Assembly (NCBI RefSeq): GCF_900626145.1
Contig: NZ_LR130816.1
Span: forward strand, 1,091,960 to 1,155,959
Reading direction: 5' to 3'
DNA length: 64,000 bases
From: Intestinimonas timonensis
GTDB taxonomy: Bacteria; Bacillota; Clostridia; Oscillospirales; Oscillospiraceae
Numbering within the stretch: position 1 is the stretch's first letter; each line of letters opens with the position of its first letter. The notes under the pieces were generated by a model. It had not been told where the DNA came from, did not search any database, and saw nothing but the letters and a program-made list of their open reading frames with translations. Shown one piece after another: positions 33,688-42,158 of this stretch. The position numbers were made by a program, and so were the translations under genes.

Positions 33688-34330
33688 CCTCCTGTTCTTC
33701 CATGAGCTGATTGGTAACTGTTCCGTTGAAAAGGATTCAAAGATATATACAATTTCTCCCAAATTTGGGAAAGGCACCATGCAGAGCTTTGAAGTGATGC
33801 CTGGTGCTGAAATTGTTTATAGCAATGTTCATATCACAACTCCAATTCAAAAAAATATCCAATGTATAGATCGTTTTATTGAAGTCACCTATTGCTTTCA
33901 TGGGCGAGTGAATATGCTGTTCAGCGACCAGCCGGAGATGATTATGAGCGACCATTATATTTCTGTTTTCAATGGTGCAAGCCACCTGAAAAGCTGTGAT
34001 TTTGGAGAAGAACCTTTTGTTGGTGTTTCAGTGGTGGCTTATCTGCCGCAGATCATAAACAGCCTGAATATCATGCTGGGGACAATCGCGTTTGACGAGG
34101 ACATGGATTTTCAAGGACTTTTTACAGCGGGCGGATGCTTTATAGCACCCGCAACAAAAAGTGTGGAGCATATTTTTACCGAACTGCTCTTGCTGCCGGA
34201 ACAGTACCGCAATTACCTTATGCGTATTAAAGTCATGGAACTATTGCTATACCTGGTTGGCAAAATGGAGTATCGGACAGATTTTGGAATTTCACTATTC
34301 CGCAAGGAGGAGATGAATTGTAATGAGTGA
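33668..34330 (+). CDS. AraC-type sensing domain protein without HTH
   Basis: 220 residues from TTG 33668, 7 bases after AAAGGAGG (an ATG at 33677 is an alternative). The sequence (FFHELIGNCSVEKDSKIYTI, FEVMPGAEIVYSNVHITTPI, DRFIEVTYCFHGRVNMLFSD) is like the N-terminal ligand-binding domain of AraC regulators of the YbtA type. It ends at residue 220 where the two HTH units should begin. No HTH is found in another frame: the next gene starts at once, overlapping by 8 bases. It may bind the same ligand as the full AraC protein and act as an anti-activator, buffer or carrier; that is inference. Confidence 0.75.
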   Translation: MRRMENDLLFFHELIGNCSVEKDSKIYTISPKFGKGTMQSFEVMPGAEIVYSNVHITTPIQKNIQCIDRFIEVTYCFHGRVNMLFSDQPEMIMSDHYISVFNGASHLKSCDFGEEPFVGVSVVAYLPQIINSLNIMLGTIAFDEDMDFQGLFTAGGCFIAPATKSVEHIFTELLLLPEQYRNYLMRIKVMELLLYLVGKMEYRTDFGISLFRKEEMNCNE

Positions 34331-36062
34331 TGTAAAAGCCCTGTTTGGACTAATTGATAAGAGAAATAAGCGCCGCCTGATTGGTGCGGTGATCTGTTGC
34401 GTCCTGTCTGTTTTGTGCGGCATCCTGCCCTATTTAGGCGTTTGGGGTATTGTGACCTGTTTCCTGGATGAACGGACAGAGAACCTTTTTCAATATGTGT
34501 GCCTGATTGCCGCAGCAATCATTTTGAAACATCTGCTGTTTGGAACCGGCACAAAAATCTCTCACAAGGTAGCCTACCAGACATTGGGGGAAACCCGTAA
34601 AAAGCTGTTCCGTAAAATTGCCCGCTTACCAATGGGCTATGTGAAAACAACGGCATCCGGGCAGGTCAAAACGATCATTATGGACAATATGGAACAGTTG
34701 GAGACATTTTACGCCCATAACATTCCAGAGATTATTTCCGGCCTCGCTGTACCGCTGTGTATGGAAATCCTGCTGGTGATATTGGACATCAGGGTAGCCG
34801 GTATCATGCTGATTCCGGTCGTTCTGTTTATTCTTGTCGGTATTCTTATGATTATCGTTCAGATGAAAAAAATGGACGAATTTAATCAGGCGTTTGCCGA
34901 TGTCAGCGTTAAGACGGTGGAATATGTCAACGGTATGAAAGAACTGAAGATATTTGCTGCCGACGAATCCACTTATGGCCGCCTGTCAGAAAGCATCCGC
35001 ACTTACAGCACCGTTGTAACAGAGTGGTTCCAAAGCTGCTTGAAATATGTTGCTTTCAATCATACCGACTTAAACAGCAACCTTGTGTTCCTGTTTCCGC
35101 TTGCCGGTTTGATGTACCTCTCCGGCAGCGTGACAGCGGCCAGCTATATTATGTATCTGTTTATGGGGCTTGCCATGCTGATTCCGTTGGAAACTGTTTC
35201 TAATAACTTTGATTATATCGGCATGAACGCCTCTGTTGCAAAAAAGATAGACGAAATTCTGAAGCTGGATGAAATGGCGGATACGACCTCAAAGGCAGAA
35301 CTTGCCGACCACACGATTGCGTTTGAACACGTTACATTTTCCTATGGGGAAGAACAGCCGGTATTAAAAGATGTCTCATTTACTGTTCCTGACGGAAAAG
35401 TAACGGCGCTCGCCGGTGTTTCCGGCAGCGGCAAAAGTACAGCGGCCAGCCTGATCTGCCGGTTTTGGGATATAACCGAGGGACAGATTTGTATGGGCGG
35501 CGTACCGCTGAACCAGATTCCGCTATCCGATCTGATGTCCCAGATTTCCTTTGTGACCCAGAATACGTTCCTGTTCAAAAAGAGCATCCGGGATAACATT
35601 ATGATGGGAAACCCAGAGGCCACGGAGGAAGAAATGATGCAGGCAGCCAAGGATGCCGTATGTCACGACTTTATTATGCGGCTTCCAAAGGGCTATGACA
35701 CAGTGATAGACAAGGAAACCAAGTTGAGCGGCGGTGAAAAACAGAGAATCACATTGGCAAGGGCGATTCTGAAAAATGCGCCGGTCGTGATTCTTGACGA
35801 GGCAACGGCTTACATTGATGCCGACAATGAAGATTTACTGCAAAAGGCGCTAGCTAAATTATCAGAGGGAAAAACCGTACTTGTAATAGCGCACCGTCTT
35901 TCCAGTATCAAGGAAGCTGATTCGATTGTGGTTCTGGAACAGGGCAAAGTGATTGACTGCGGCACACATGATGAATTGATAAACCGTTGCTCCCCGTATC
36001 AGGATATGTGGGCGGCCTTTGAACAATCCGATCAATGGAAAATGGGAGGTGTAAACGCATGA
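34323..36062 (+). CDS. Half-size ABC transporter with exporter fold, first of pair
   Basis: 579 residues. N-terminal six-helix membrane domain (VICCVLSVLCGILPYLGVWG, EIISGLAVPLCMEILLVILD) and C-terminal ATPase with GVSGSGKSTAASL, FVTQNTFLFKKSIRDNIMMG, LSGGEKQRITLARAIL and VVILDEATAYID. It overlaps the next gene as ATGA; the two half-transporters almost certainly pair as a heterodimer. Pairs of this type next to AraC regulators include YbtP/YbtQ and IrtA/IrtB, which have an exporter fold but import metal-siderophore complexes. Substrate and direction cannot be told from sequence. Confidence 0.9.
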   Translation: MSDVKALFGLIDKRNKRRLIGAVICCVLSVLCGILPYLGVWGIVTCFLDERTENLFQYVCLIAAAIILKHLLFGTGTKISHKVAYQTLGETRKKLFRKIARLPMGYVKTTASGQVKTIIMDNMEQLETFYAHNIPEIISGLAVPLCMEILLVILDIRVAGIMLIPVVLFILVGILMIIVQMKKMDEFNQAFADVSVKTVEYVNGMKELKIFAADESTYGRLSESIRTYSTVVTEWFQSCLKYVAFNHTDLNSNLVFLFPLAGLMYLSGSVTAASYIMYLFMGLAMLIPLETVSNNFDYIGMNASVAKKIDEILKLDEMADTTSKAELADHTIAFEHVTFSYGEEQPVLKDVSFTVPDGKVTALAGVSGSGKSTAASLICRFWDITEGQICMGGVPLNQIPLSDLMSQISFVTQNTFLFKKSIRDNIMMGNPEATEEEMMQAAKDAVCHDFIMRLPKGYDTVIDKETKLSGGEKQRITLARAILKNAPVVILDEATAYIDADNEDLLQKALAKLSEGKTVLVIAHRLSSIKEADSIVVLEQGKVIDCGTHDELINRCSPYQDMWAAFEQSDQWKMGGVNA

Positions 36063-37798
36063 TTGCTATGATAAGGAAATTCTTAGACCTTGCAGGCGAG
36101 CGCAAAAAGCAGCTTTATCTTGCGTGGCTGTTTCAGGCGTTGACCTCAATTTGTGAGGGCGCGATATATTTCATGCTGTTCCTTGCGATAAAAGATATTT
36201 TGGGCGGCTCGTTTACAAAGGAAAAACTGATGCAGTATAGCCTTATGTTTCTGGTCTATACTGTCCTGCATTTTGTTTTTTATTACTTTACGATTGCAAA
36301 ACAGCGCCCGGTATCTTATGCCATGATGCGGGATGAACGTCTTTCGATTGCGGCGAAAATCAAACAGTTTCCGCTCTACTACTTTACAAAAGACAAGATC
36401 AGCCAGCTTACATCTTTGTTTACAACTGATTTAAGTTTCGTGGAAATGAATATCATGGAGATTATTGCCGGTTTCGTTTCCAGCATGATCATGACGGTTG
36501 TATTTGCTCTGATGCTGCTTAGTGTGGACTGGCGTATGGCGCTTCTTCTGTTTGCGGGGATCATCCCCGGCTATATCCTCTACCAGCAGTTTCAAAAGAG
36601 CATGGTTCAACTGGGAGAGCAGAAGAAAAATACGCAGGTGGCAATGATTGATTCCACGCTGGAATATGTACAGGGCATGGAAACGATCAAGGCATACCGG
36701 CTGGAGCAATCCGGTAAGCTCGTGGAGAAGCAGGTGAACGGATATTGCACGGCTTCTGACCGTTATGAAGCGACGCTGACGAATTGGAGCATGGGTTATA
36801 AAATCTGCCTGAATCTGGGCCTGTTTTTGAGTTTGGGTGTTGGCATTGCAATGGTTCGTTCTGGTTCATTAGCCCCGGCAACCTATTTGTTTTTTGCAAT
36901 CATGGGTATTATTTTTTACCGTCCGCTGGAAGCTCTGATGGGTTCCTTTGCCATGATGAATCTTGCAAACGCATCGTTGGATAATATAGCAGAAATCAAC
37001 AACCTGCCGACCGAAAATGAAAAACAGGGAACTACACAGTTTGCAGATACACAAGCCGATGTACGGTTTGAAAATGTATCGTTTAGCTATGATGGAAAGC
37101 GTGACGCAGTTAGTCATGTAAGTTTTTCAGCTAAACCCGGAACGATCACTGCATTGGTGGGTCCTTCTGGAAGCGGCAAATCCACTCTCCTTAATTTAAT
37201 TCCGGGATTCGTGACGCCGAAAAACGGGCGGATTCTGTTGAATTGGAAAGATGCGGCAACATTAAAGCATAGTGATCTGGTGCGTCATGTGAGTGTCGTT
37301 TTTCAGGAAGTATATCTTTTTCAGGATACCATGATGAATAATATCCGAATGGGAAACCAGAGCGCAACGGACGAGCAGGTGGTAGAGGCGGCAAAAAAGG
37401 CTCACTGTCACGAATTTATAGAAAAGCTCCCACAGGGCTATCAAACGGTTATCAGCGAGGGCGGCGCAAGCCTTTCCGGTGGAGAGCGTCAGCGCGTCGC
37501 TATTGCGAGGGCAATTTTGAAAGATTCCCCGATCATTCTTTTAGATGAGGCGCTGTCCAGTCTGGATGCCGAAAATGCCGTAGCAATACAGAAGGGCATA
37601 GAAGAAATGATTAAGGGCAAGACGGTGTTCCTTGTATCACACACTTTGTCCTATATCCAAAATTCAGATCAGATACTTGTCCTATCTGACGGCATATTGC
37701 AAGGCTGTGGGAAACATGAAGAACTGTTGCAGACCGTGCCGCTTTATCAAACTATGTGGGAAAAAGAGAAATCTATTAAAAACTGGAAGCTGGCATAA
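36059..37798 (+). CDS. Half-size ABC transporter with exporter fold, second of pair
   Basis: 579 residues from ATG 36059, 8 bases after GGGAGG; a longer in-frame start inside the upstream gene is unlikely. Six membrane helices (AIYFMLFLAIKDILGG, IMEIIAGFVSSMIMTVVFAL, ICLNLGLFLSLGVGIAMV), then an ATPase with GPSGSGKSTLLNL, FQEVYLFQDTMMNNIRMG, LSGGERQRVAIARAIL and IILLDEALSSLD. Here the residue after the Walker B pair is Glu in both partners, so both sites may hydrolyse ATP. Partner of the gene upstream. Stop TAA overlaps the DtxR start as TAATG. Confidence 0.9.
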   Translation: MIAMIRKFLDLAGERKKQLYLAWLFQALTSICEGAIYFMLFLAIKDILGGSFTKEKLMQYSLMFLVYTVLHFVFYYFTIAKQRPVSYAMMRDERLSIAAKIKQFPLYYFTKDKISQLTSLFTTDLSFVEMNIMEIIAGFVSSMIMTVVFALMLLSVDWRMALLLFAGIIPGYILYQQFQKSMVQLGEQKKNTQVAMIDSTLEYVQGMETIKAYRLEQSGKLVEKQVNGYCTASDRYEATLTNWSMGYKICLNLGLFLSLGVGIAMVRSGSLAPATYLFFAIMGIIFYRPLEALMGSFAMMNLANASLDNIAEINNLPTENEKQGTTQFADTQADVRFENVSFSYDGKRDAVSHVSFSAKPGTITALVGPSGSGKSTLLNLIPGFVTPKNGRILLNWKDAATLKHSDLVRHVSVVFQEVYLFQDTMMNNIRMGNQSATDEQVVEAAKKAHCHEFIEKLPQGYQTVISEGGASLSGGERQRVAIARAILKDSPIILLDEALSSLDAENAVAIQKGIEEMIKGKTVFLVSHTLSYIQNSDQILVLSDGILQGCGKHEELLQTVPLYQTMWEKEKSIKNWKLA

Positions 37799-38181
37799 TG
37801 AGCAGCAAGAACAAACTTCATGCGTCCGGGGAGGACTACCTGGAAACCATCCTTGTTCTCCAAAAGAAACGCGGTATGGTACGCTCCGTAGATGTGGCCC
37901 GGCACATGGAGGTGTCAAAGCCCAGCGTGTGCCATGCAGTGGCTATCTTGCGGGACGGCGGCTTTCTCACTATGGACGAAGATCACTTTCTCCATCTGAC
38001 CGATGTGGGCCGCGAGGTAGCCGAAAAAATCTACGAGCGTCACTGCTTCTTTACCGAGCAGCTTATCGCCGCAGGCGTTGACCCCAGGACTGCGGAGGCT
38101 GACGCCTGCCGGATTGAACACATCATCAGCGATGAGAGCTTTTCACGGCTGAAAGAGGCAGCCGAACAGGAACAAACCTAA
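37798..38181 (+). CDS. DtxR/MntR-type metal-dependent regulator
   Basis: 127 residues. The N-terminal winged helix (ASGEDYLETILVLQKKRG, VRSVDVARHMEVSKPSVCHA, LRDGGFLTMDEDHFLHLTDV) and dimerisation/metal domain (GREVAEKIYERHCFFTEQLI, VDPRTAEADACRIEHIISDE) match the DtxR family; the Cys-x-x-Glu-His (CRIEH) is a metal-ligand position. No SH3 domain, as in MntR and short DtxR types. Such proteins repress transport genes when iron or manganese is plentiful. As last gene of the cargo operon it probably regulates it, which supports a metal-related substrate. Confidence 0.9.
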   Translation: MSSKNKLHASGEDYLETILVLQKKRGMVRSVDVARHMEVSKPSVCHAVAILRDGGFLTMDEDHFLHLTDVGREVAEKIYERHCFFTEQLIAAGVDPRTAEADACRIEHIISDESFSRLKEAAEQEQT

Positions 38182-38658
38182 ACCAAATAAGACAAGCGAT
38201 CCTGCCCCGCAAGACGGGGAAAGAAAAAAACCGTTGCAGGGCAGGCAGCTTCGTGCGCCCATAATGGATTTTCCGGGTACTGCGGCGGTTTTGAGTAACA
38301 TCAAGGCCGCCGTTCCTTATGCCCTCAACAAAGGAGTGACGACTACACGCTGACACGGCGGCTTTAGGAGGGAACCGCCATGAAGCACATTGACCGCCGA
38401 CAAATTCAGACGATATTTCACTACCGTCAAAAAAAGCCCAGTCAACGAACAGGCCCCGTCTGGTAGCCGGTGCGAAAATTGTCATTCTGTAAGTGAATAT
38501 TGGAGTTTTTGCGCTCGAATAGCTTTTTGCTGTCCGGGCGCTTTTTTGTCCCTATGGAGCCGGAACATCGGGCCAGCATGGCCCGAACCCTGGCCCCGGT
38601 GCCGCTCCCCGCCGCCCCATTCAGATTTACTAAAAAAATCTGAATGGAGGAAAGGCAG
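38182..38658. other. Intergenic region with short ORF and 17-bp palindrome
   Basis: About 480 bases between the cargo operon and the sigma-like genes. It has a 28-codon ORF at 38380-38466 (MKHIDRRQIQTIFHYRQKKP...) behind GGAGGG, which may be a remnant of a longer gene, and a CGGGCCAGCATGGCCCG palindrome at 38569-38585 that recurs at 7398 and 7919. I see no clear terminator for the cargo operon here. Confidence 0.5.
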
Positions 38659-39072
38659 ATGGAAGTTACCATCAATTATAACGGACAAGCTGTGGCCGTG
38701 GAGGTTACGCTGGAAGTCTATGAATTTCTTGACCGGGCCGATCATAAAACGGAGAACCTCTTCCATGAACAGCGGCGGCATTGGGATGGCCGGGAGTTTG
38801 ACGAGTACATCATTACCACCGAGGGTGTAGGGGTCTACGGCGAAACGCCGGAGGAACACCTTTGCCGCATGGAAACGCTGCATGAGCTGATGGCTGTTCT
38901 GGACACCTGTACCGAGGCCCAGCGCCGCCGGTTCCTGCTCTATGCGCTTGACGGGCTGAGCCTTGCAGAGATCGGTGTGCTGTGCGGCTGCTCCAAAGTG
39001 GCTGTTTATCAAAGTGTGGAGGCGGTCAGAAAAAAATTTATAAATTTCTCTGAGAACAGGCTTAACGAATGA
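38659..39072 (+). CDS. Sigma-70-like (region 4) protein 1
   Basis: 137 residues from ATG 38659, 8 bases after GGAGG. The C-terminal part AQRRRFLLYALDGLSLAEIG, VLCGCSKVAVYQSVEAVRKK is a sigma region 4-type helix-turn-helix; the N-terminal half (MEVTINYNGQAVAVEVTLEV, EFDEYIITTEGVGVYGETPE) is family-specific. No region 2, so it cannot be a complete sigma factor. Proteins of this type are common in Clostridia mobilisable transposons and are thought to regulate transfer genes. First of three related genes in a row. Confidence 0.8.
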   Translation: MEVTINYNGQAVAVEVTLEVYEFLDRADHKTENLFHEQRRHWDGREFDEYIITTEGVGVYGETPEEHLCRMETLHELMAVLDTCTEAQRRRFLLYALDGLSLAEIGVLCGCSKVAVYQSVEAVRKKFINFSENRLNE

Positions 39073-39175
39073 CCTGTTTTCGGGCTACCAAGTGAAAGGG
39101 ATTATTTCCCTTATCTCAGCGAGGGGCGGACAGCGGACAAGCTGCCCGCCTCTCCGATTTTCAGGAGGTAAGCCT

Positions 39176-39628
39176 ATGAAAACAATCAATCTGCGGTGGA
39201 TGTATCCCCACTACCGGCATGACGAGTTTGTGGATGTTACAGACAAGGTATGGGCAGCGATGTATCAGGCCCAGCGGGAGATGGAGAATTATGAGCGCCG
39301 GAAAGTCTACCACCGCGCCTACTACTCTCTGGACGCATACAGCTGGCTGGAAAATTACGCACTGGAACACAGCAGATCGCCGGAAGATATTTTGCTGGAA
39401 CGAGAAGAAAAGACCACCCGCCTATACCTGATTGCAGCTCTGCCGGTGGCTCTGGCTCATGCCACTCCGACACAGGCCCGCCGTGTTCACGCCTACTACA
39501 TTGCCGGTATCAAGCAGCCGGAAATCTCTCGGATAGAGGGTGTCCACAGCAGCAAGGTCAGCGTTGCCATCCGCCGGGGGCTGCGGAATATGCGCCGCTT
39601 TTATGATGGCCTTTTTCAAACAGAGTGA
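39176..39628 (+). CDS. Sigma-70-like (region 4) protein 2
   Basis: 150 residues, ATG behind CAGGAGG. Begins MKTINLRWMYPHYRHDEFVD; C-terminal HTH PTQARRVHAYYIAGIKQPEI followed by IEGVHSSKVSVAIRRGLRNM. Its start, Tyr-rich middle (AYYSLDAYSWLENYALEHSR) and HTH align with the next gene, so the two are tandem duplicates that have diverged. Likely a DNA-binding regulator of the mobilisation genes. Spacing to the next gene is 10 bases. Confidence 0.8.
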   Translation: MKTINLRWMYPHYRHDEFVDVTDKVWAAMYQAQREMENYERRKVYHRAYYSLDAYSWLENYALEHSRSPEDILLEREEKTTRLYLIAALPVALAHATPTQARRVHAYYIAGIKQPEISRIEGVHSSKVSVAIRRGLRNMRRFYDGLFQTE

Positions 39629-39638
39629 GGGCGTGCCT

Positions 39639-40100
39639 ATGCAGACCATCAATCTCAAACAATATTATCCATTTTGCAAAGAGGACATTTTTGTGGAGGT
39701 GTCCGATGAGATCGTCGAAGCGTTTCTTCTGGACAAGAGAGCCGAGGCCGCCAGAGATCGCAAGATGTTCCGGTATAAGGCGTTTTATTCCCTCGATTGT
39801 AACGATGGAATCGAAAATGCCGCCATCGGCTGGGCGCAGCCATCGCCGGAGGACTACCTGATAGAAAAAGAAGAATTAGCCGAATACGAAGAATTGATAC
39901 GGCGATTGTACGAAGCCATTTCCTCCCTGCCGCCTATGCAGGCTCGCCGTGTTCACGCCCGCTATATGCTGGGTATGAAAGTGAAAGATATTGCCGCAAT
40001 GGAGGGTATCACGCCATCACAGGCGGGAAAATCCATCCATGCCGCACTGCGGAGGCTACGCCGGTACTTTGCTCGACAGAAATGGACGGTCAATCTATGA
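39639..40100 (+). CDS. Sigma-70-like (region 4) protein 3
   Basis: 153 residues from ATG 39639. MQTINLKQYYPFCKEDIFVE parallels the start of the preceding protein; the C-terminus PMQARRVHARYMLGMKVKDI, AAMEGITPSQAGKSIHAALR is the same HTH. Longer in-frame starts lie within the upstream gene and are unlikely. It lies directly before the DUF3847 and relaxase genes, so it may act on the oriT/relaxase promoter region. No region 2 is present. Confidence 0.8.
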   Translation: MQTINLKQYYPFCKEDIFVEVSDEIVEAFLLDKRAEAARDRKMFRYKAFYSLDCNDGIENAAIGWAQPSPEDYLIEKEELAEYEELIRRLYEAISSLPPMQARRVHARYMLGMKVKDIAAMEGITPSQAGKSIHAALRRLRRYFARQKWTVNL

Positions 40101-40128
40101 GTATTTTCAAAGAAAAGAGGTGCCTGAC

Positions 40129-40419
40129 ATGAACGAAAAAATTACAGCCCGCCCCCAAAAAGAAGAACGGGAGAAAGTCCTGAAGGAGATTCGGCAGCTT
40201 GAAAGCCGAAAGAAGATTTTGGAGAACAAGCAGCGCAACGAGGAACGCAAGGCCCGCACCCGCCGCCTGATTGAGCGTGGGGCCGTTTTGGAGGGCATTT
40301 TCCCTCTGGCCCCCGACCTTCCCGGCGTAGAGGTCAAAGCGTTCCTGATTGCCCTGTCCCATCTTCCGGGGGCGGCAGAACTGGCCGCAAAACTGCCGAA
40401 ATCCGGGGACAAGCCGTAA
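40129..40419 (+). CDS. DUF3847-family protein
   Basis: 96 residues, ATG 40129 behind AGAGG. Helical and highly charged (EEREKVLKEIRQLESRKKIL, NKQRNEERKARTRRLIERGA), then VLEGIFPLAPDLPGVEVKAF. This is the DUF3847 pattern, found next to MobA/MobL relaxases in Clostridia mobilisable elements and possibly equivalent to a relaxosome accessory protein. It is immediately followed by the predicted oriT. Function is not established. Confidence 0.85.
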   Translation: MNEKITARPQKEEREKVLKEIRQLESRKKILENKQRNEERKARTRRLIERGAVLEGIFPLAPDLPGVEVKAFLIALSHLPGAAELAAKLPKSGDKP

Positions 40420-40433
40420 GTCCCTTGTTTACA

Positions 40434-40473
40434 AGGGCGCACTTATACACCGTTGCCGGTGCTGTGCGCCCTG
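40434..40473 (+). other. Predicted oriT with MobQ-type nick region
   Basis: Inverted repeat AGGGCGCAC (40434-40442) / GTGCGCCCT (40464-40472) enclosing a smaller CACCG/CGGTG repeat. GTGCGCCCT matches the core of the RSF1010/MobQ nick region (known family consensus around AAGTGCG/CCCT). It lies about 130 bases upstream of the MobA/MobL relaxase, the expected place. Confidence 0.6.
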
Positions 40474-40605
40474 CCGGGGGCGTTGCGTACTTCGTCCGCG
40501 ATGGGGCGCTACACTCCCCAAACCCCTTGTGCGCTCTGCGCAGCCAAACACCCGCTTTGCGTTTGTCCGGCTCCACAGAGCCTGTTATCCCCTCACTGAA
40601 AGGAG

Positions 40606-42051
40606 GTGTTCCCCATAGATTTCTGTCATATCCCCGTCAGTATCATAAAGCGCAGCGCAGGCCGTTCTGCCGTTGCCGCAGCTGCTTACCGCAGCGGAAC
40701 CAAGCTGACAAATGAATGGGACGGAATGACCCACGACTACACCCGGAAAGGCGGCATTGTCCATGCGGAGATCATGCTGCCTGCCCACGCGCCGCCGGAA
40801 TTTGCAGACCGATCTATCCTCTGGAACAGCGTGGAGCAAATCGAGAAAGCAAGGGACAGCCAGCTTGCCCGCGAGATTGAAGCAGCCCTGCCCCGTGAAC
40901 TGTCCGGCGAACAGCAGCTTGCCCTTGTGCGTGCCTATGTGAAGGACAACTTTGTAGACAAAGGAATGTGTGCTGACTTTGCTATCCATGACAAGGGAAC
41001 CGGCAACCCTCATGTCCATATCATGCTGACGCTCCGGCCTCTGAAAGAAAATGGACAGTGGGGTGCAAAGTGCCGCAAGGCATACGATCTGGACGAGAAT
41101 GGACAGCGTATCCCGGATGGGAAAGGCGGCTGGAAAAATCACAGAGAGGATACGACCGACTGGAACGATAAAGAAAATGTGGAGATTTGGCGGGCAGCGT
41201 GGGCGGCTTATACCAACCGGGCATTGGAGGCTGCCGGTCAGCCCGCCCTGGTAGATCACCGCAGCTACAAGCGGCAGGGCATTGATAAGATTCCCTCTGT
41301 CCATCTGGGGCCAGCTGCCAGCCAAATGGAAAAGCGCGGCATCCGCACCGACAAGGGCGAAGTAAACCGGCAGATCGCCGCCGACAATAAGCTGCTGAAA
41401 GAAATCAAAGCCCGCATTACCCGTCTTTATCGCTGGTCGAAAGCCGAAACGGAAAAACCACAAACACAGCAAAGCAGCTTGACAGCTTTGTGGGAGGCCC
41501 AGCAGCAGTTGGACGCTCCCCGCACCCGCACCGGCAAAATCCGGGCTTTGCAGGAAAGCGCTGCACTATTCAGCTTTTTGCAGGCAAACGGCATCCAGTC
41601 TATGCAGCAGCTTCATGAAAAAATCGCTGATATGAACAGCCGTTACTATGACCTGCGCGGAAAGATCGTCAAGGCCGAGCGCCGGATCACTACCCTTACC
41701 GAGCGCGGGGAGATGTGGGAACAGTACAACCAGTACAAGTCCATCCACAAGCAGCTTGCCAAAGTAAAGCCGGAAAAATGGGAACAGTTTGAACAGCGCC
41801 ACAGCCGGGAACTGATTCTGTATGACGCAGCGGCCCGGTATCTGAAAGAACTGAAAGACAGCGGCGAGGCAATCACCCCAAAGGCATGGCAGCTGGAAAT
41901 TGACCAGCTGGCCGCTGGAAAGCAGACGGACACGCTTGCCATGAAATCCATGAGGGAGGATTTGAAAGCAGTGGAACGGCTCCGCAAAACCGCCGAGCAG
42001 CTGTCCCGACAGGAAAGGGACAAGTCTCACGACCGTGGGCCGGAGCGGTAA
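40606..42051 (+). CDS. mobA: MobA/MobL-family relaxase (MobQ)
   Basis: 481 residues. The relaxase domain fills the first 200: FCHIPVSIIKRSAGRSAVAA with AYRSGT (catalytic Tyr region), DYTRKGGIVHAEIMLPAHAP, and FAIHDKGTGNPHVHIMLTLR with the HxH metal site. The rest is helical with coiled-coil character. It nicks oriT and leads the strand to a coupling protein supplied by a helper element. The start is odd: AAAGGAGG overlaps the GTG at 40606, while an ATA codon nine bases on is at ideal distance, so either a rare ATA start or a poorly placed GTG is used. Confidence 0.92.
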   Translation: MFPIDFCHIPVSIIKRSAGRSAVAAAAYRSGTKLTNEWDGMTHDYTRKGGIVHAEIMLPAHAPPEFADRSILWNSVEQIEKARDSQLAREIEAALPRELSGEQQLALVRAYVKDNFVDKGMCADFAIHDKGTGNPHVHIMLTLRPLKENGQWGAKCRKAYDLDENGQRIPDGKGGWKNHREDTTDWNDKENVEIWRAAWAAYTNRALEAAGQPALVDHRSYKRQGIDKIPSVHLGPAASQMEKRGIRTDKGEVNRQIAADNKLLKEIKARITRLYRWSKAETEKPQTQQSSLTALWEAQQQLDAPRTRTGKIRALQESAALFSFLQANGIQSMQQLHEKIADMNSRYYDLRGKIVKAERRITTLTERGEMWEQYNQYKSIHKQLAKVKPEKWEQFEQRHSRELILYDAAARYLKELKDSGEAITPKAWQLEIDQLAAGKQTDTLAMKSMREDLKAVERLRKTAEQLSRQERDKSHDRGPER

Positions 42052-42117
42052 AGTCTACCGCGTTTTGGCGTACCCCTTTTAGGTGCGTCGCGTTTCACGA
42101 CATACCTTTGCATACAG

Positions 42118-42150
42118 AAAAACCGCCGTACAGGTTTCCCCATACGGCGG
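42118..42150 (-). terminator. Terminator after yafQ
   Basis: On the minus strand CCGCCGTA / TACGGCGG, 12-base loop, followed by TTTTT. It lies 9 bases beyond the yafQ stop. Confidence 0.85.
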
Positions 42151-42158
42151 CAGACTGT

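Noticed and set aside
38380..38466. 28-codon ORF as a real gene
   Set aside because: It has a ribosome site but no homology I can name; kept only as a note in the intergenic entry.
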